A stretch of DNA of 64,000 bases from Lachnospiraceae bacterium (GTDB lineage: Bacteria; Bacillota; Clostridia; Lachnospirales; Lachnospiraceae), in the NCBI GenBank assembly GCA_017619635.1, contig JAFZRZ010000036.1, positions 59,526 through 123,525 on the forward strand, read 5' to 3'. The notes under the pieces were generated by a model. It had not been told where the DNA came from. It saw only the letters and a list, made by a program, of their open reading frames with translations, and searched no databases. Positions 26,303-35,541 of this stretch are shown here, in pieces (the first letter of the stretch is position 1; the number at the start of each line of letters is the position of its first letter). Position numbers and translations under genes: made by a program.

Positions 26303-26991
26303 TGAAAACACTTGCCATCATAACCGCAAGAGGCGGTTCAAAAAGGATACCAAAGAAGAATATAAAAGAGTTTTGCGGTAAACCTATCATAGCTTACAGT
26401 ATAAGGGCTGCCATAGAGAGTGAGGCTTTTGATGAGGTCATGGTCTCAACTGACAGTGAAGAGATAGCTGTTATAGCTAAAGAGTACGGTGCGAGTGCTC
26501 CGTTTATGCGTTCAGAAGCAGCGAGTAACGATTTTGCTACAACTGCAGACGTGATACTGGAAGTTATAAGCGAGTATGAGAAGCGCGGAGAGAAGTTCGA
26601 TTATGTCGCCTGTATTTATCCAACAGCTCCCTTTGTTACGGCAAAGAAACTTTCTGAAGCAAAATCGCTCATTGAAAAAGAGAAGGCTGATGCGCTCCTT
26701 TCAGTTGTAAGATACGGGTTCCCGCCTCAAAGAGCTTTTGTAATAAAGGATGGTATGGTCAGATACCAGTATCCGGAGTTTGAGAGAACAAGAAGTCAGG
26801 ATCTGGAGCCTATCTATCATGACTGCGGTCAGTTTTATATCCTGTCTTGTGAAGGACTTAAAGAGCATCATTCGATGATACTTCCTAAAACTGTTCCCTA
26901 TATCGTTCCCGAGGAGGAGGTTCAGGATATAGATACGATGTCTGACTGGGCAATTGCTGAAGCAAAGTTCATGGCAAGAAATAAAGCTTAA
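26302..26991 (+). CDS. Pseudaminic-acid-type cytidylyltransferase (second of two)
   Basis: The 229-residue protein starts LAIITARGGSKRIPKKNIKEF, the exact CMP-sialate synthetase start, with VSTDSEEIA, YPTAPFVTAKKL, FPPQRAF and a terminal IVPEEEVQDIDTMSDWAIAE. PseF-type enzymes activate pseudaminic acid with CTP; the protein could equally serve another nonulosonic acid. It overlaps the superoxide reductase gene by one base. A strong hairpin with a T run follows 17 bases later, ending the operon. Confidence 0.87.
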   Translation: MKTLAIITARGGSKRIPKKNIKEFCGKPIIAYSIRAAIESEAFDEVMVSTDSEEIAVIAKEYGASAPFMRSEAASNDFATTADVILEVISEYEKRGEKFDYVACIYPTAPFVTAKKLSEAKSLIEKEKADALLSVVRYGFPPQRAFVIKDGMVRYQYPEFERTRSQDLEPIYHDCGQFYILSCEGLKEHHSMILPKTVPYIVPEEEVQDIDTMSDWAIAEAKFMARNKA

Positions 26992-27008
26992 TAAATGTAT
27001 ATTCATTG

Positions 27009-27055
27009 AACTGCATGCATTTAGATGGTAAAATATCTATGTATGCAGTTTTTTA
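27009..27055 (+). terminator. Terminator hairpin ending the nonulosonic acid operon
   Basis: AACTGCATGCAT (27009-27020) pairs with ATGTATGCAGTT (27039-27050) with one G-T wobble. Further TAGAT/ATCTA pairing inside extends the stem, and a T run follows. Its presence argues that the next gene starts after it, at 27081. Confidence 0.7.
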
Positions 27056-27080
27056 TATTTCACTGTTTTGTAGGTACAAC

Positions 27081-29507
27081 ATGAACGTTAAAGGCTTGAG
27101 AAAAAATATCCTGCAGGATTATTTTATTTGGGGGTTTGCATTTTCTGTATTGCTTACACTTATAGGCTATGGCTGTGACGGTTACGCACAGGCTTTAGTC
27201 GTGTTTATGGTCTGTGTCATATCAGGTTTTATAAGCAATCTTATCGTATTTTCACAGTTTATCAGAAGATATTATGTCATTATCATACTTTCACTCATAT
27301 CGATCGCGAGTTTTATTGTAAGAGGAGACTCTATGGCATCCCTTGGTATGCCTGTATCTGCCCTTTTCATGGTTTTTGCAGGTTACAGTGTTGCAACGGA
27401 AGGCAGAAAGTCTATACTTGCATCGTTTGGTAAATTCTGCGCGCTCATAGCGGTTTTTCTTTTTGTTGCGATCCTTTGGCATGTGACGGGACAGAATGCG
27501 GCTGTTGAGTATTTTAAGGGGGCGGCTGAAGCATTTGGTATGTTCTCTACAAAGCTGGTAGGAGTTTATCTACATCCCATCCCTGCAGCATGTGCTTATT
27601 TGGTGTTCACTTTGCTATGTTTCTTATATATCGATAACAGATTCTTGAGGTTCTTATGTACTCTTATAGGCGTAAGTGCTGTATGGATATCCGCATCACG
27701 TTCTGCACTCATAGTACTGGCTGGAATTCTTGGACTGTTTTATCTTGTCAGGATAGTGAGACATGAGACAAAACAGGAGATATCTCCAAAGACATCAAGC
27801 GGTGATAAGATCATAGCATCTATCGCTCTTATCCTTTTGGCGATCGCAGGTTATATCAACAGATCTACGATAATCATGCTCATAAAGAGAGTGTTCTCTG
27901 ATTTCCTGGGATCAAAAGGTGCGGGTATAAATACTTCCTACAGACTCAGTGCATGGGAATATATATTCTCAAAGTTTACTGAAGGTTCATTTGTTCAGAT
28001 TTTATTTGGAAGAGGTTATGAGAGCGCGACTAATGCAATAGAACAGGTGCCGTCGCTCGTTGCGATGAATGAGGTAACACCTCTTGGAACAAAGAACATA
28101 TATATATCAATGCTCTATGACTATGGGATCATAGGCTGTGTTTTGCTTCTGATAGTTGCGATTCACTGCCTGTATTACTATATCTGTGGCAGTGAGAAGA
28201 TGCAGAGAAGAACGGGACTTATCGTGCTTTCGATCCTTGCAATGGGCTTTGTGTTTGATCTTCAGTACTGGGACAGCACAGCTTTTATCCTCTGGGCATT
28301 TATCGGTGCATATTTGGGACTCAGGGATCTTAATCATACGGATAAGAAAGCTGAAGAATTAAAAACAAAGAAGAGCCTTAACATAGCTGTATTTGGTCAG
28401 AAGAATGCTCTTACAAACGAAGGTGGTGTAGAGGTCGTATCAAGAGAACTTGCTAGAGGAATGGCTGACGAAGGTCACAAAGTCACATGTTATAACAGGA
28501 AAGGACATCATATAAGCGGAGCTGAGTTTGATGTGCCTATGGTAGATGAATGGGAAGGTGTACGAATGAAGTATGTTCCCATCATAGAAGTCAAGGGACT
28601 TGCCGCTACTACATCGGCATTCTTTTCATCGATCTTAAGCGCTTTAGGTGATTATGATGTTGTACATGTGCATGCGGAAGGACCTTCACTGTTTTGCTGG
28701 ATACCCAAGCTTACAGGAAAGAGAGTGATCTGTCATGTTCACGGACTTGATCATCAGCGTGTTAAATGGGGGAAAGCCGCAAAGCAGGTATTACTTCTTG
28801 GCGAGAGGAATGCTGTGGAGTATTCCGACGATATGATAGTCTTAAGCCGTGCTGTACAGAGATATTTTGCAGATAAATATGAGAGAGAGACAGTTTATAT
28901 AGCAAATGCTGTTGAACCGTGTGAAAAGCGCCCGGCAAAGTGCATAACAGAGAAATGGGGCCTTAAAGAGGATGATTATATCCTGTTTTTGGGACGATTG
29001 GTACCTGAAAAGGGCATAGAGTATCTGATTAGAGCATACAAGGAGATGAAGACTGATATGAGACTTGTGATAGCCGGCGGAAGCTCCGATACAGATACAT
29101 TTGTCGATGACATGAAATGGCTTGCAGGAGAAGATGAGAGGATCATATTCACGGGCTTTGTTGACGGTGAGCTTCGTGAGGAATTATACAGCAACGCATA
29201 TATTTATGTTTTGCCTTCCGATGTTGAGGGAATGCCACTTTCACTTTTGGAAGCATTAAGCTACGGAAACTGCTGTCTTGTATCGGATATCGATGAATGT
29301 GCAGAAGTAGTTGAAGACCATGGTGTGATATTTAAGCATTCCGATATAGAAGAACTTAAAGCAAAGATGGAGGAACTTATCGCTGATCCGCAGACTGTTA
29401 AGGAGTATAAGGCGGGTGCAGCTGATTTTGTATGTAACAAGTACAGATTAAAGGACATGGTTGACAGAGTCGAAGAACTCTACAGAGATACACTTTCGGA
29501 CAGATGA
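27081..29507 (+). CDS. Fusion of O-antigen polymerase-like membrane domain and GT4 glycosyltransferase
   Basis: Start set at ATG 27081 because the in-frame upstream codons lie in the terminator. Residues ~1-425 are a polytopic membrane domain (about ten spans) with the ligase/polymerase-type loop ending in YISMLYDYGIIGCVLLL. Residues ~432-808 are a GT-B family 4 glycosyltransferase (AVFGQKNALTNEGGVEVVS, VHVHAEGPS, CHVHGLDHQRVKWG, LFLGRLVPEKGIEYLIRA, PSDVEGMPLSLLEAL with the E-x7-E motif). One protein therefore pairs polymer assembly on the outside with a cytoplasmic sugar transfer domain. It is 30 bases ahead of a diguanylate cyclase. I do not recognise this fusion as a standard arrangement. 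Confidence 0.85.
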   Translation: MNVKGLRKNILQDYFIWGFAFSVLLTLIGYGCDGYAQALVVFMVCVISGFISNLIVFSQFIRRYYVIIILSLISIASFIVRGDSMASLGMPVSALFMVFAGYSVATEGRKSILASFGKFCALIAVFLFVAILWHVTGQNAAVEYFKGAAEAFGMFSTKLVGVYLHPIPAACAYLVFTLLCFLYIDNRFLRFLCTLIGVSAVWISASRSALIVLAGILGLFYLVRIVRHETKQEISPKTSSGDKIIASIALILLAIAGYINRSTIIMLIKRVFSDFLGSKGAGINTSYRLSAWEYIFSKFTEGSFVQILFGRGYESATNAIEQVPSLVAMNEVTPLGTKNIYISMLYDYGIIGCVLLLIVAIHCLYYYICGSEKMQRRTGLIVLSILAMGFVFDLQYWDSTAFILWAFIGAYLGLRDLNHTDKKAEELKTKKSLNIAVFGQKNALTNEGGVEVVSRELARGMADEGHKVTCYNRKGHHISGAEFDVPMVDEWEGVRMKYVPIIEVKGLAATTSAFFSSILSALGDYDVVHVHAEGPSLFCWIPKLTGKRVICHVHGLDHQRVKWGKAAKQVLLLGERNAVEYSDDMIVLSRAVQRYFADKYERETVYIANAVEPCEKRPAKCITEKWGLKEDDYILFLGRLVPEKGIEYLIRAYKEMKTDMRLVIAGGSSDTDTFVDDMKWLAGEDERIIFTGFVDGELREELYSNAYIYVLPSDVEGMPLSLLEALSYGNCCLVSDIDECAEVVEDHGVIFKHSDIEELKAKMEELIADPQTVKEYKAGAADFVCNKYRLKDMVDRVEELYRDTLSDR

Positions 29508-29536
29508 ACTGATCGGAAGGCTTAAGAGGTAGTGAT

Positions 29537-30616
29537 ATGTTCGATGCATTTTTACAGGATATCGTTCAGATCAACTTCATACCTATATGCATAATCATTT
29601 TCCTTATCGTGTTTTTGGCTTTTAATGACGCATATGAACACGAGCTTACTGCATATTTTATGCCGGTCTTGGCCATGCTGTTTGGCCTTATAATAACCGA
29701 CAATGCGGATTACTATGCATTTTCCACCAATCCTTCAGGAATGTTGCGTGTTATAACTGTGATCTTAGGCTATAATCTGCGTATATTTATCATGGCAGCA
29801 CTGATAAGTATCGCGTTCAGAAACAGTGAGAGAAAAATATTAAAGATTATTTTGTTTGTCCCTGCTGTGGTCAATCTTTTGATCACGAGCATGGCGCTTT
29901 TTTCGGATCTTTTTATAACATATGCTGATGACGGATCTTTGATAAGAGGACCTTTTTCTTATACGCCACATGCTGTTTTGATGATCTATGCACTGTTTAT
30001 GTATGTTTATTCAGTCCATATATGGCTAAGACATGACAGAAGATGTGAATCTGTTGTAATAATCATGACAGTCACCCTTGCAATCTTAGGAACGATATGC
30101 GAGCTCGTATTCAGACTTAAAGGCATCCTGATCGGTGTTATCGCCATGGATGTCACATTCTATTACCTTTGCATACATATAGAATACTTTAAATTTGACA
30201 GTCTTACCGATGCTCTTAACCGTACCAGTTTCTATGCGGACCTTAAGAGGATTAAGGAAGGCAATAAAGTTGGTATAATGTCCATAGATCTTAATGATCT
30301 TAAGAAGATAAACGATACAGAAGGACATGCCGGCGGTGATAATGCCATAAAGACTATAGCACATAACGTAAGAATGGCACTGGATACGAGAAGCAAGCTT
30401 TACAGGATAGGCGGAGATGAATTTGAAGTCATCTGCATGGAAATGTCTGAAGATGAGGTCAAAATGTGCGTAGACAGGATCAAAGCAAATATGCGTCAGT
30501 CTAAGTACACATTTGCCATAGGTTATGCCATCTGGGATGGAAAAGAGCCTATAAAAGACTGTTTAGCCAGAGCTGACGAGCGTATGTACACTAACAAGAG
30601 GGAGTTAAAGGGATGA
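29537..30616 (+). CDS. Membrane-bound diguanylate cyclase (GGDEF)
   Basis: The 359-residue protein has about seven N-terminal membrane helices (residues ~10-215) and a C-terminal GGDEF domain. The domain shows SLTDALNRTSFYADL, SIDLNDLKKINDTEGHAGGD and RIGGDEFEVIC (active site near residue 291). It makes cyclic di-GMP from two GTP. No RxxD inhibitory site is present five residues before GGDEF. The start is preceded by taagaggt. It overlaps the next glycosyltransferase gene (ATGA), so glycan output may be tied to c-di-GMP signalling through co-expression. The signal sensed by the membrane part is unknown. Confidence 0.93.
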   Translation: MFDAFLQDIVQINFIPICIIIFLIVFLAFNDAYEHELTAYFMPVLAMLFGLIITDNADYYAFSTNPSGMLRVITVILGYNLRIFIMAALISIAFRNSERKILKIILFVPAVVNLLITSMALFSDLFITYADDGSLIRGPFSYTPHAVLMIYALFMYVYSVHIWLRHDRRCESVVIIMTVTLAILGTICELVFRLKGILIGVIAMDVTFYYLCIHIEYFKFDSLTDALNRTSFYADLKRIKEGNKVGIMSIDLNDLKKINDTEGHAGGDNAIKTIAHNVRMALDTRSKLYRIGGDEFEVICMEMSEDEVKMCVDRIKANMRQSKYTFAIGYAIWDGKEPIKDCLARADERMYTNKRELKG

Positions 30617-32703
30617 TCAGTATAATAGTTCCGCTTTACAATGCAGCTGATTATATCGAGAAGACCATAGAGACGGTTGCCTCTCAGACTTATACTGACT
30701 GGGAACTCATACTTGTTGATGATAAGTCTAAAGATGACAGCGTAAATAAGGCAAAACAGTGCATTGCTTCTTTGGATGCTCCAACTGCTTCAAAGATACG
30801 TCTTATTGAAAAAGAAAAGAATGCAGGTGCTGCGGAAGCAAGAAACACAGGACTTGATGCGGCACAGGGAAGATATATAGCATTTCTCGATGCTGATGAT
30901 GTGTGGTATCCTCACAAGTTGGAACATGAGCTCATGTTCATGAACAAACATAATGCCGGATTTGTATGCTCGTCTTATCAGTTTGGCGATGAGAACGCTA
31001 CACCTACAGGAAAAGTTGTAAGAGTTCCCAAAAGGATGAGCTATAAGAAGGCTCTTTCTAGAACTATCATTTTCACATCTACAGTTCTGATAGATACTGA
31101 AAAAGTTGATAAAGAGCTTATCAGAATGCCTAATATCGGTTCCGAGGATACTGCCACATGGTGGAAGATTCTTAAATCAGGAATTGATATTTATGGCCTT
31201 GATGAGCAGCTTGTCATATATAGGAGACCTGCTACATCCCTTTCTTCAAATAAGGGCAAGGCGATAACAAGGATATGGAAGCTTTACAGACAGGTAGCTG
31301 AGCTTGGAGTTATAGGATCTGCATGGCATATACTTCTTTGGGCTATCAATGCGACAAGCAGAAGAATACTCGATGACGGTGTAAGAAGACATTTAGAGTC
31401 GATAAAGCGATTCACTGTACTTCAGTTATCTTTGATAGGACTTCTCATATATACGGCAGTCTATGCATTTGCATGGTTTAAGGTCTATTATCCTGTCATC
31501 AGTTCACCGTTTATAAGCCAGGACGGTTATAACTTCGGTCCCGGTCTTAAACTGTATTTCAAAGGTCATCTGCTTATTCTGATGATCTATTTCATGATAC
31601 TCTGGTTTTTGTCCGTTAACAACGGAAGCATGAAGATGGGGTATCTAAAGACCAGACAGATAGCATGGAACCAGATCATAGCACTTGCGTTTACAAATGT
31701 TACATCATATGCTCAGATATCTCTGATGCGTAACTGGCTTGTATCGCCCAAAGCGCTTATGCAGTGTTATCTGATACAGATAGTGCTGGCACTGTTATGG
31801 ACAGCGCTTGCCGGATATATATATCAGATAGTATTTGCGCCCAGAGAGACACTTATCATATATGGCAGCGACTATGACAATGCCGATGAGATAGTAAGAA
31901 GATTTGAAGACAGTAACGACAGATTTAAAGTCATGAAGACTATGTCCATGTCAGGCGGAGTCAATGCCGTTGAGGCTGAGTGTTCCAGATGGTACGGCTG
32001 CGTTGTGCTTTACGGAGTATACGGAACACAGAGAAAAGAGATAGTTGATTTCTGTTACAGCCACTATATAAGAGTTTTCATAGTTCCCGATGTTGACGAT
32101 CTTTTGATGCGTGGATTTGAAAAGATGGATCTGTGGGATACTCCGATCTTAGAACTTAAGGAATACAGTGTGAGCTGGGAAATGCGCCTGATAAAGAGAG
32201 CTGCAGATATTTGCATTTCTCTTGTGCTCATAGTCATCACTTCACCTGTATTATTCATAGCTTTTCTTATCAGTAAGAGCAAGAATGGTCATGCGATCGA
32301 AAAGAGCATCTGCATGTCAAAGGATGGAAGAACATTTGAAAGACACTTGTTATCTTATGACTGTTTCGGTTGTACTTTACCTATGTTGTGGGATGTTTTG
32401 AAAGGTCATATCTCTATGATAGGCCCTGAGCCCATGAAGGAGAGCATGTATAGAAGACTGGTCGATGAGGATAACAGATTCATATACAGACTGAGAGTTA
32501 AACCGGGATATACCGGATATGCATTAAGCTACGGAAGAAGTTTAAGAAACCTGTCTGATGATTGTGATCTAAAGGATGCGGAGAGCATATTAAAACTTGA
32601 TATGGTATATATCCAGGAGTATTCAATCATGCAGGATCTGAGACTTATGTTTGGGCTTTTGGGTTCTTCGGATCAGAGGGGTAAAGAGAGTGAGACCCGT
32701 TAA
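30613..32703 (+). CDS. Fusion of GT2 glycosyltransferase and polyprenyl-phosphate sugar phosphotransferase
   Basis: There are 696 residues. The first ~260 are a family 2 glycosyltransferase (SIIVPLYNAADYIEKTIET, LVDDKSKDDS, AARN-like EARNTGLDAAQGRY, FLDADDVW with the DxD). Residues ~270-415 hold four or five membrane spans, then a Rossmann-like stretch (TLIIYGSDYDNADEIVRRF). Residues ~510-696 are a bacterial sugar transferase domain of the WcaJ/WbaP family (RLIKRAADICISLVLIVI, MSMIGPEP-like ISMIGPEPM, VKPGYTGYAL). That domain puts the first sugar phosphate on undecaprenyl phosphate. The fused GT2 may add a following sugar. The 14-base overlap with the next gene suggests an operon. Confidence 0.87.
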   Translation: MISIIVPLYNAADYIEKTIETVASQTYTDWELILVDDKSKDDSVNKAKQCIASLDAPTASKIRLIEKEKNAGAAEARNTGLDAAQGRYIAFLDADDVWYPHKLEHELMFMNKHNAGFVCSSYQFGDENATPTGKVVRVPKRMSYKKALSRTIIFTSTVLIDTEKVDKELIRMPNIGSEDTATWWKILKSGIDIYGLDEQLVIYRRPATSLSSNKGKAITRIWKLYRQVAELGVIGSAWHILLWAINATSRRILDDGVRRHLESIKRFTVLQLSLIGLLIYTAVYAFAWFKVYYPVISSPFISQDGYNFGPGLKLYFKGHLLILMIYFMILWFLSVNNGSMKMGYLKTRQIAWNQIIALAFTNVTSYAQISLMRNWLVSPKALMQCYLIQIVLALLWTALAGYIYQIVFAPRETLIIYGSDYDNADEIVRRFEDSNDRFKVMKTMSMSGGVNAVEAECSRWYGCVVLYGVYGTQRKEIVDFCYSHYIRVFIVPDVDDLLMRGFEKMDLWDTPILELKEYSVSWEMRLIKRAADICISLVLIVITSPVLFIAFLISKSKNGHAIEKSICMSKDGRTFERHLLSYDCFGCTLPMLWDVLKGHISMIGPEPMKESMYRRLVDEDNRFIYRLRVKPGYTGYALSYGRSLRNLSDDCDLKDAESILKLDMVYIQEYSIMQDLRLMFGLLGSSDQRGKESETR

Positions 32704-34216
32704 TATCTATGCTCTGACAAGAGTAGAAAAACCAGGACTGCTTTCGAGACTGGAGAGACAGATGTCTTTAAGAAGACGTTTTCTCCACGTTAAGCAGTGG
32801 GAGATGGTAAGCCTTAAGGCTTTTTGCGATCATGTGACAGACTGCGTTGGAAACGCGGTCTTGTTTGATTTTTATTATTCTTTTGAGATCCCAAAGCTTG
32901 GAAAGGAATTCGATCTTTTACGTATCAGTGATGATATGGTAGTAAATGTTGAGTTAAAGAGCTTTCCTGTGGGAGATGACAGCGTAAAAAAGCAGCTCAT
33001 ACAGAACAGATATTATCTGTCTACTCTTGGTAAGACCATCCGCTCATATACATATATAAGCAGTGAGGACAGACTGGTAAGGCTCACAAACGGCGGAAGG
33101 CTCATTGAGGAGAAGTTTGAGAATCTGTGCAATGATCTTATGAGTCAGAAGGACTGTTTTGACGGGAATATCGAGGAACTCTTTAAAGAGGAGAGATATA
33201 TCATATCACCGCTTGCCGATCCTGACAGATTTTTGATGAGTGAGTATTTTTTGACTTCGCAACAGGTCGATATAAAGAAACATATATTAAAGAGGATTAG
33301 ATCATATAAGAGTACGGATTCAAAGGATGGCATCTGTGCACAGGGATTCACCGGACTTCCCGGTACAGGAAAGACTCTCTTATTATACGATATCGCCATG
33401 GAGCTCTCTACAAGACAGAGAGTGTGCATAGTTCATTGCGGATCGTTTTCAACAGAACTTAAGAAACTGGATGAAAGGTTAAAACGTATTGATTTCTTTC
33501 AGTGTAACGGTGGTGAAAAGTTTAATGAGACCGATCTATATGATTATTCCGTTTGTCTTGTTGATGAGGCCCACAGATTGGATAACAGCCTTCTTGATAT
33601 GATCATCAATGTGGCTTATCATAATATCACGCCTGTTATCTTTTCTTATGACTGTGAGGATATCATATCAAAAGAAGAGATGGACAAGAGCATTCTTAAA
33701 AGGATGGAGGGTATAGAAGGATTCACGAGTTACCGCCTGACAAACCGCATAAGGACAAAGAGTGAGCTGTCATCGTTTATCCAGGCGATCATAACCGGTC
33801 CTTCCAACAACCACAGAAAGGATTATCCTTCGGTAACGCTTGAATACTCAAATTCAGAAGCAGAGACAGATAATCTCTTAAATAACCTTATGAATAAAGG
33901 ATACATTTACATATATGATCCTTCTCTTATGAACAGTGAAAGAATCACCTGTTATGATAAAGACAAGCTGATTGATATCGGTGAAGTGAGCTTTAAAGAA
34001 TTTGACAAAGTAGTTGTATATATTAATTCACGATTTAATTACACTAAAGATGACGGCCTGAGATCCGTACATGATGAAGAAAACGGTGAAGGATCATGCG
34101 TAAGAAATATGTTCCATGGTCTTAACAGGGCAAAATCAAAGATCGCGATAGTGGTTGAGAACAATGAGGATGTCTTTGAGGGATTCCTTTATATCGCCCA
34201 GGGAAAGATCAGATAA
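32690..34216 (+). CDS. NERD-like nuclease domain plus DUF2075/SF1-type ATPase
   Basis: Start chosen at GTG 32690, nine bases after agagggg; an earlier in-frame ATG at 32651 lies deep inside the previous gene. In 508 residues, ~60-100 (EFDLLRISDDMVVNVELKS) look like a PD-(D/E)xK/NERD nuclease core (D then E-L-K). GFTGLPGTGKT near 220 is Walker A and VCLVDEAHRL near 288 is Walker B. YRLTNRIRTK and GLNRAKSKIAIVV match helicase motifs of DUF2075 (T-R-A changed to N-R-A). The likely role is nucleic-acid processing, possibly phage defence; this is inferred. It is oddly placed at the end of a glycan operon. A weak terminator follows. Confidence 0.72.
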   Translation: MRPVNIYALTRVEKPGLLSRLERQMSLRRRFLHVKQWEMVSLKAFCDHVTDCVGNAVLFDFYYSFEIPKLGKEFDLLRISDDMVVNVELKSFPVGDDSVKKQLIQNRYYLSTLGKTIRSYTYISSEDRLVRLTNGGRLIEEKFENLCNDLMSQKDCFDGNIEELFKEERYIISPLADPDRFLMSEYFLTSQQVDIKKHILKRIRSYKSTDSKDGICAQGFTGLPGTGKTLLLYDIAMELSTRQRVCIVHCGSFSTELKKLDERLKRIDFFQCNGGEKFNETDLYDYSVCLVDEAHRLDNSLLDMIINVAYHNITPVIFSYDCEDIISKEEMDKSILKRMEGIEGFTSYRLTNRIRTKSELSSFIQAIITGPSNNHRKDYPSVTLEYSNSEAETDNLLNNLMNKGYIYIYDPSLMNSERITCYDKDKLIDIGEVSFKEFDKVVVYINSRFNYTKDDGLRSVHDEENGEGSCVRNMFHGLNRAKSKIAIVVENNEDVFEGFLYIAQGKIR

Positions 34217-34219
34217 ATG

Positions 34220-34246
34220 TATTTGCAAAAAAACAAGTATTTTTTT
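34220..34246 (+). terminator. Weak terminator after the DUF2075-type gene
   Basis: TATTTG, eight-base A-rich loop, CAAGTA, then seven T. Only six pairs with one G-T, but the T run is good and it lies between two functionally unrelated genes. A TATACT box at 34258-34263 follows and may start the next transcript. Confidence 0.4.
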
Positions 34247-34307
34247 CTCATTTATAGTATACTAATGCTTGTTGTATATAATAATAAAGAAATTGGAGTA
34301 TGTAGTT

Positions 34308-35516
34308 ATGTCTAAGAAGGAAAACACAGAACTTGAGAATATGACCAAATCGCAGGCAAAGCGTGCGGCCAGAAAAAAGGAAGTTGCGAGTGCAAAAAAG
34401 AAAGCCATCGCAGGCAAGGTGACCGGGTATATCGTTGCTTTGTTACTTGTTATCGCGATCGGTGCTCTTATAGGAGTTATGATCGTTAAGGGTATGAACA
34501 AGGTCACACCCATTGATGATCACAGTGCGGGACTTGATGCGAACGGTTTCATTACAGGCGTGACAGCTAAAAATGATATCGATCTTGCAGATTACAGAAA
34601 CTTTACTGTTCCGTTATCCGAAGTTGAATACACGGACGAGGATGTGGATGCCGAGATAGAGAGTTACCGTAATTCAAATAAGGTCATCTCAGAAGAGGAA
34701 GGCCTTAAAGTTAAGGACGGTGATGTAGTAAATATCGCTTATGTCGGAACTGTTGACGGAAAAGAGTTTGAAGGCGGTAGTGCTGATTCTTATGATCTTG
34801 GGATAGGAACCGGTACTTTTATCGAAGGTTTTGAAGAGCAGCTTATCGGTGCCGAGAACCTTTCAACTTTCAATGTGAATGTAACATTCCCTGAAGATTA
34901 CGGTGTTGAAGAGTTAAACGGTAAGGATGCCGTGTTCAGTGTTACTATAAACGGAATCTACGTTCTTCCTGATTTCACTGATGAATATGTTGCTGAGAAA
35001 TTCGGTGACAAAGCTTCAACAGTAGAGGAATACAGACAGTACTTAAAGGACAGCAACTACGCGACCAATTTAAAGACATATACCGAGACTTATCTTAAGG
35101 ATAACTCATCAGTTGTTAACTTTAACAAGAAATATCTTAAGACCCTTAAGCAGATAAAGAAGGGTGATGATATGCAGAGTTATGAATATACGGCTCTTAT
35201 GTATAAGCAGTATCTTGGATATGATTATTACACATCTTTTGAGGATTACACAGGCAAGTCTGAGTCTGAATACGATGTGAGCCTTATAGATATCGCTAAA
35301 GAGACATACAAGGAGAACCTTATATATCAGGCGATCCTCGAAAACGAGGGTGTGACGGTCGATGCAGCATATTATAAGGATTATCTGGCAAAGACAGGTC
35401 ATGAAGACGAGTACTATGCAAACCAGGTTGAGATGTACGGTGAGCCTTATGTACTCCAGATGGCAGTTAAGGAAAAAGCGCTTGAGATTGCAAGCGGATA
35501 TGCAAAAGTTCAGTGA
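34308..35516 (+). CDS. Membrane-anchored trigger-factor-like peptidyl-prolyl isomerase
   Basis: ATG 34308 follows GGAG at 34293-34296; an in-frame ATG at 34269 is too early and sits in the -10 region. The 402-residue protein begins with a charged cytoplasmic tail (KSQAKRAARKKEV). One membrane span follows (YIVALLLVIAIGALIGVMIV), then an FKBP-type domain (VKDGDVVNIAYVGTVDGKEF, FIEGFEEQLIGA) and a helical C-terminal region like trigger factor. The ribosome-binding domain of true trigger factor is missing. It probably folds secreted or cell-wall proteins on the outer face. It leads the VanW and lipoprotein genes. Confidence 0.85.
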   Translation: MSKKENTELENMTKSQAKRAARKKEVASAKKKAIAGKVTGYIVALLLVIAIGALIGVMIVKGMNKVTPIDDHSAGLDANGFITGVTAKNDIDLADYRNFTVPLSEVEYTDEDVDAEIESYRNSNKVISEEEGLKVKDGDVVNIAYVGTVDGKEFEGGSADSYDLGIGTGTFIEGFEEQLIGAENLSTFNVNVTFPEDYGVEELNGKDAVFSVTINGIYVLPDFTDEYVAEKFGDKASTVEEYRQYLKDSNYATNLKTYTETYLKDNSSVVNFNKKYLKTLKQIKKGDDMQSYEYTALMYKQYLGYDYYTSFEDYTGKSESEYDVSLIDIAKETYKENLIYQAILENEGVTVDAAYYKDYLAKTGHEDEYYANQVEMYGEPYVLQMAVKEKALEIASGYAKVQ

Positions 35517-35541
35517 TCTTTCATAAAGAAAGGCAGTGAAG

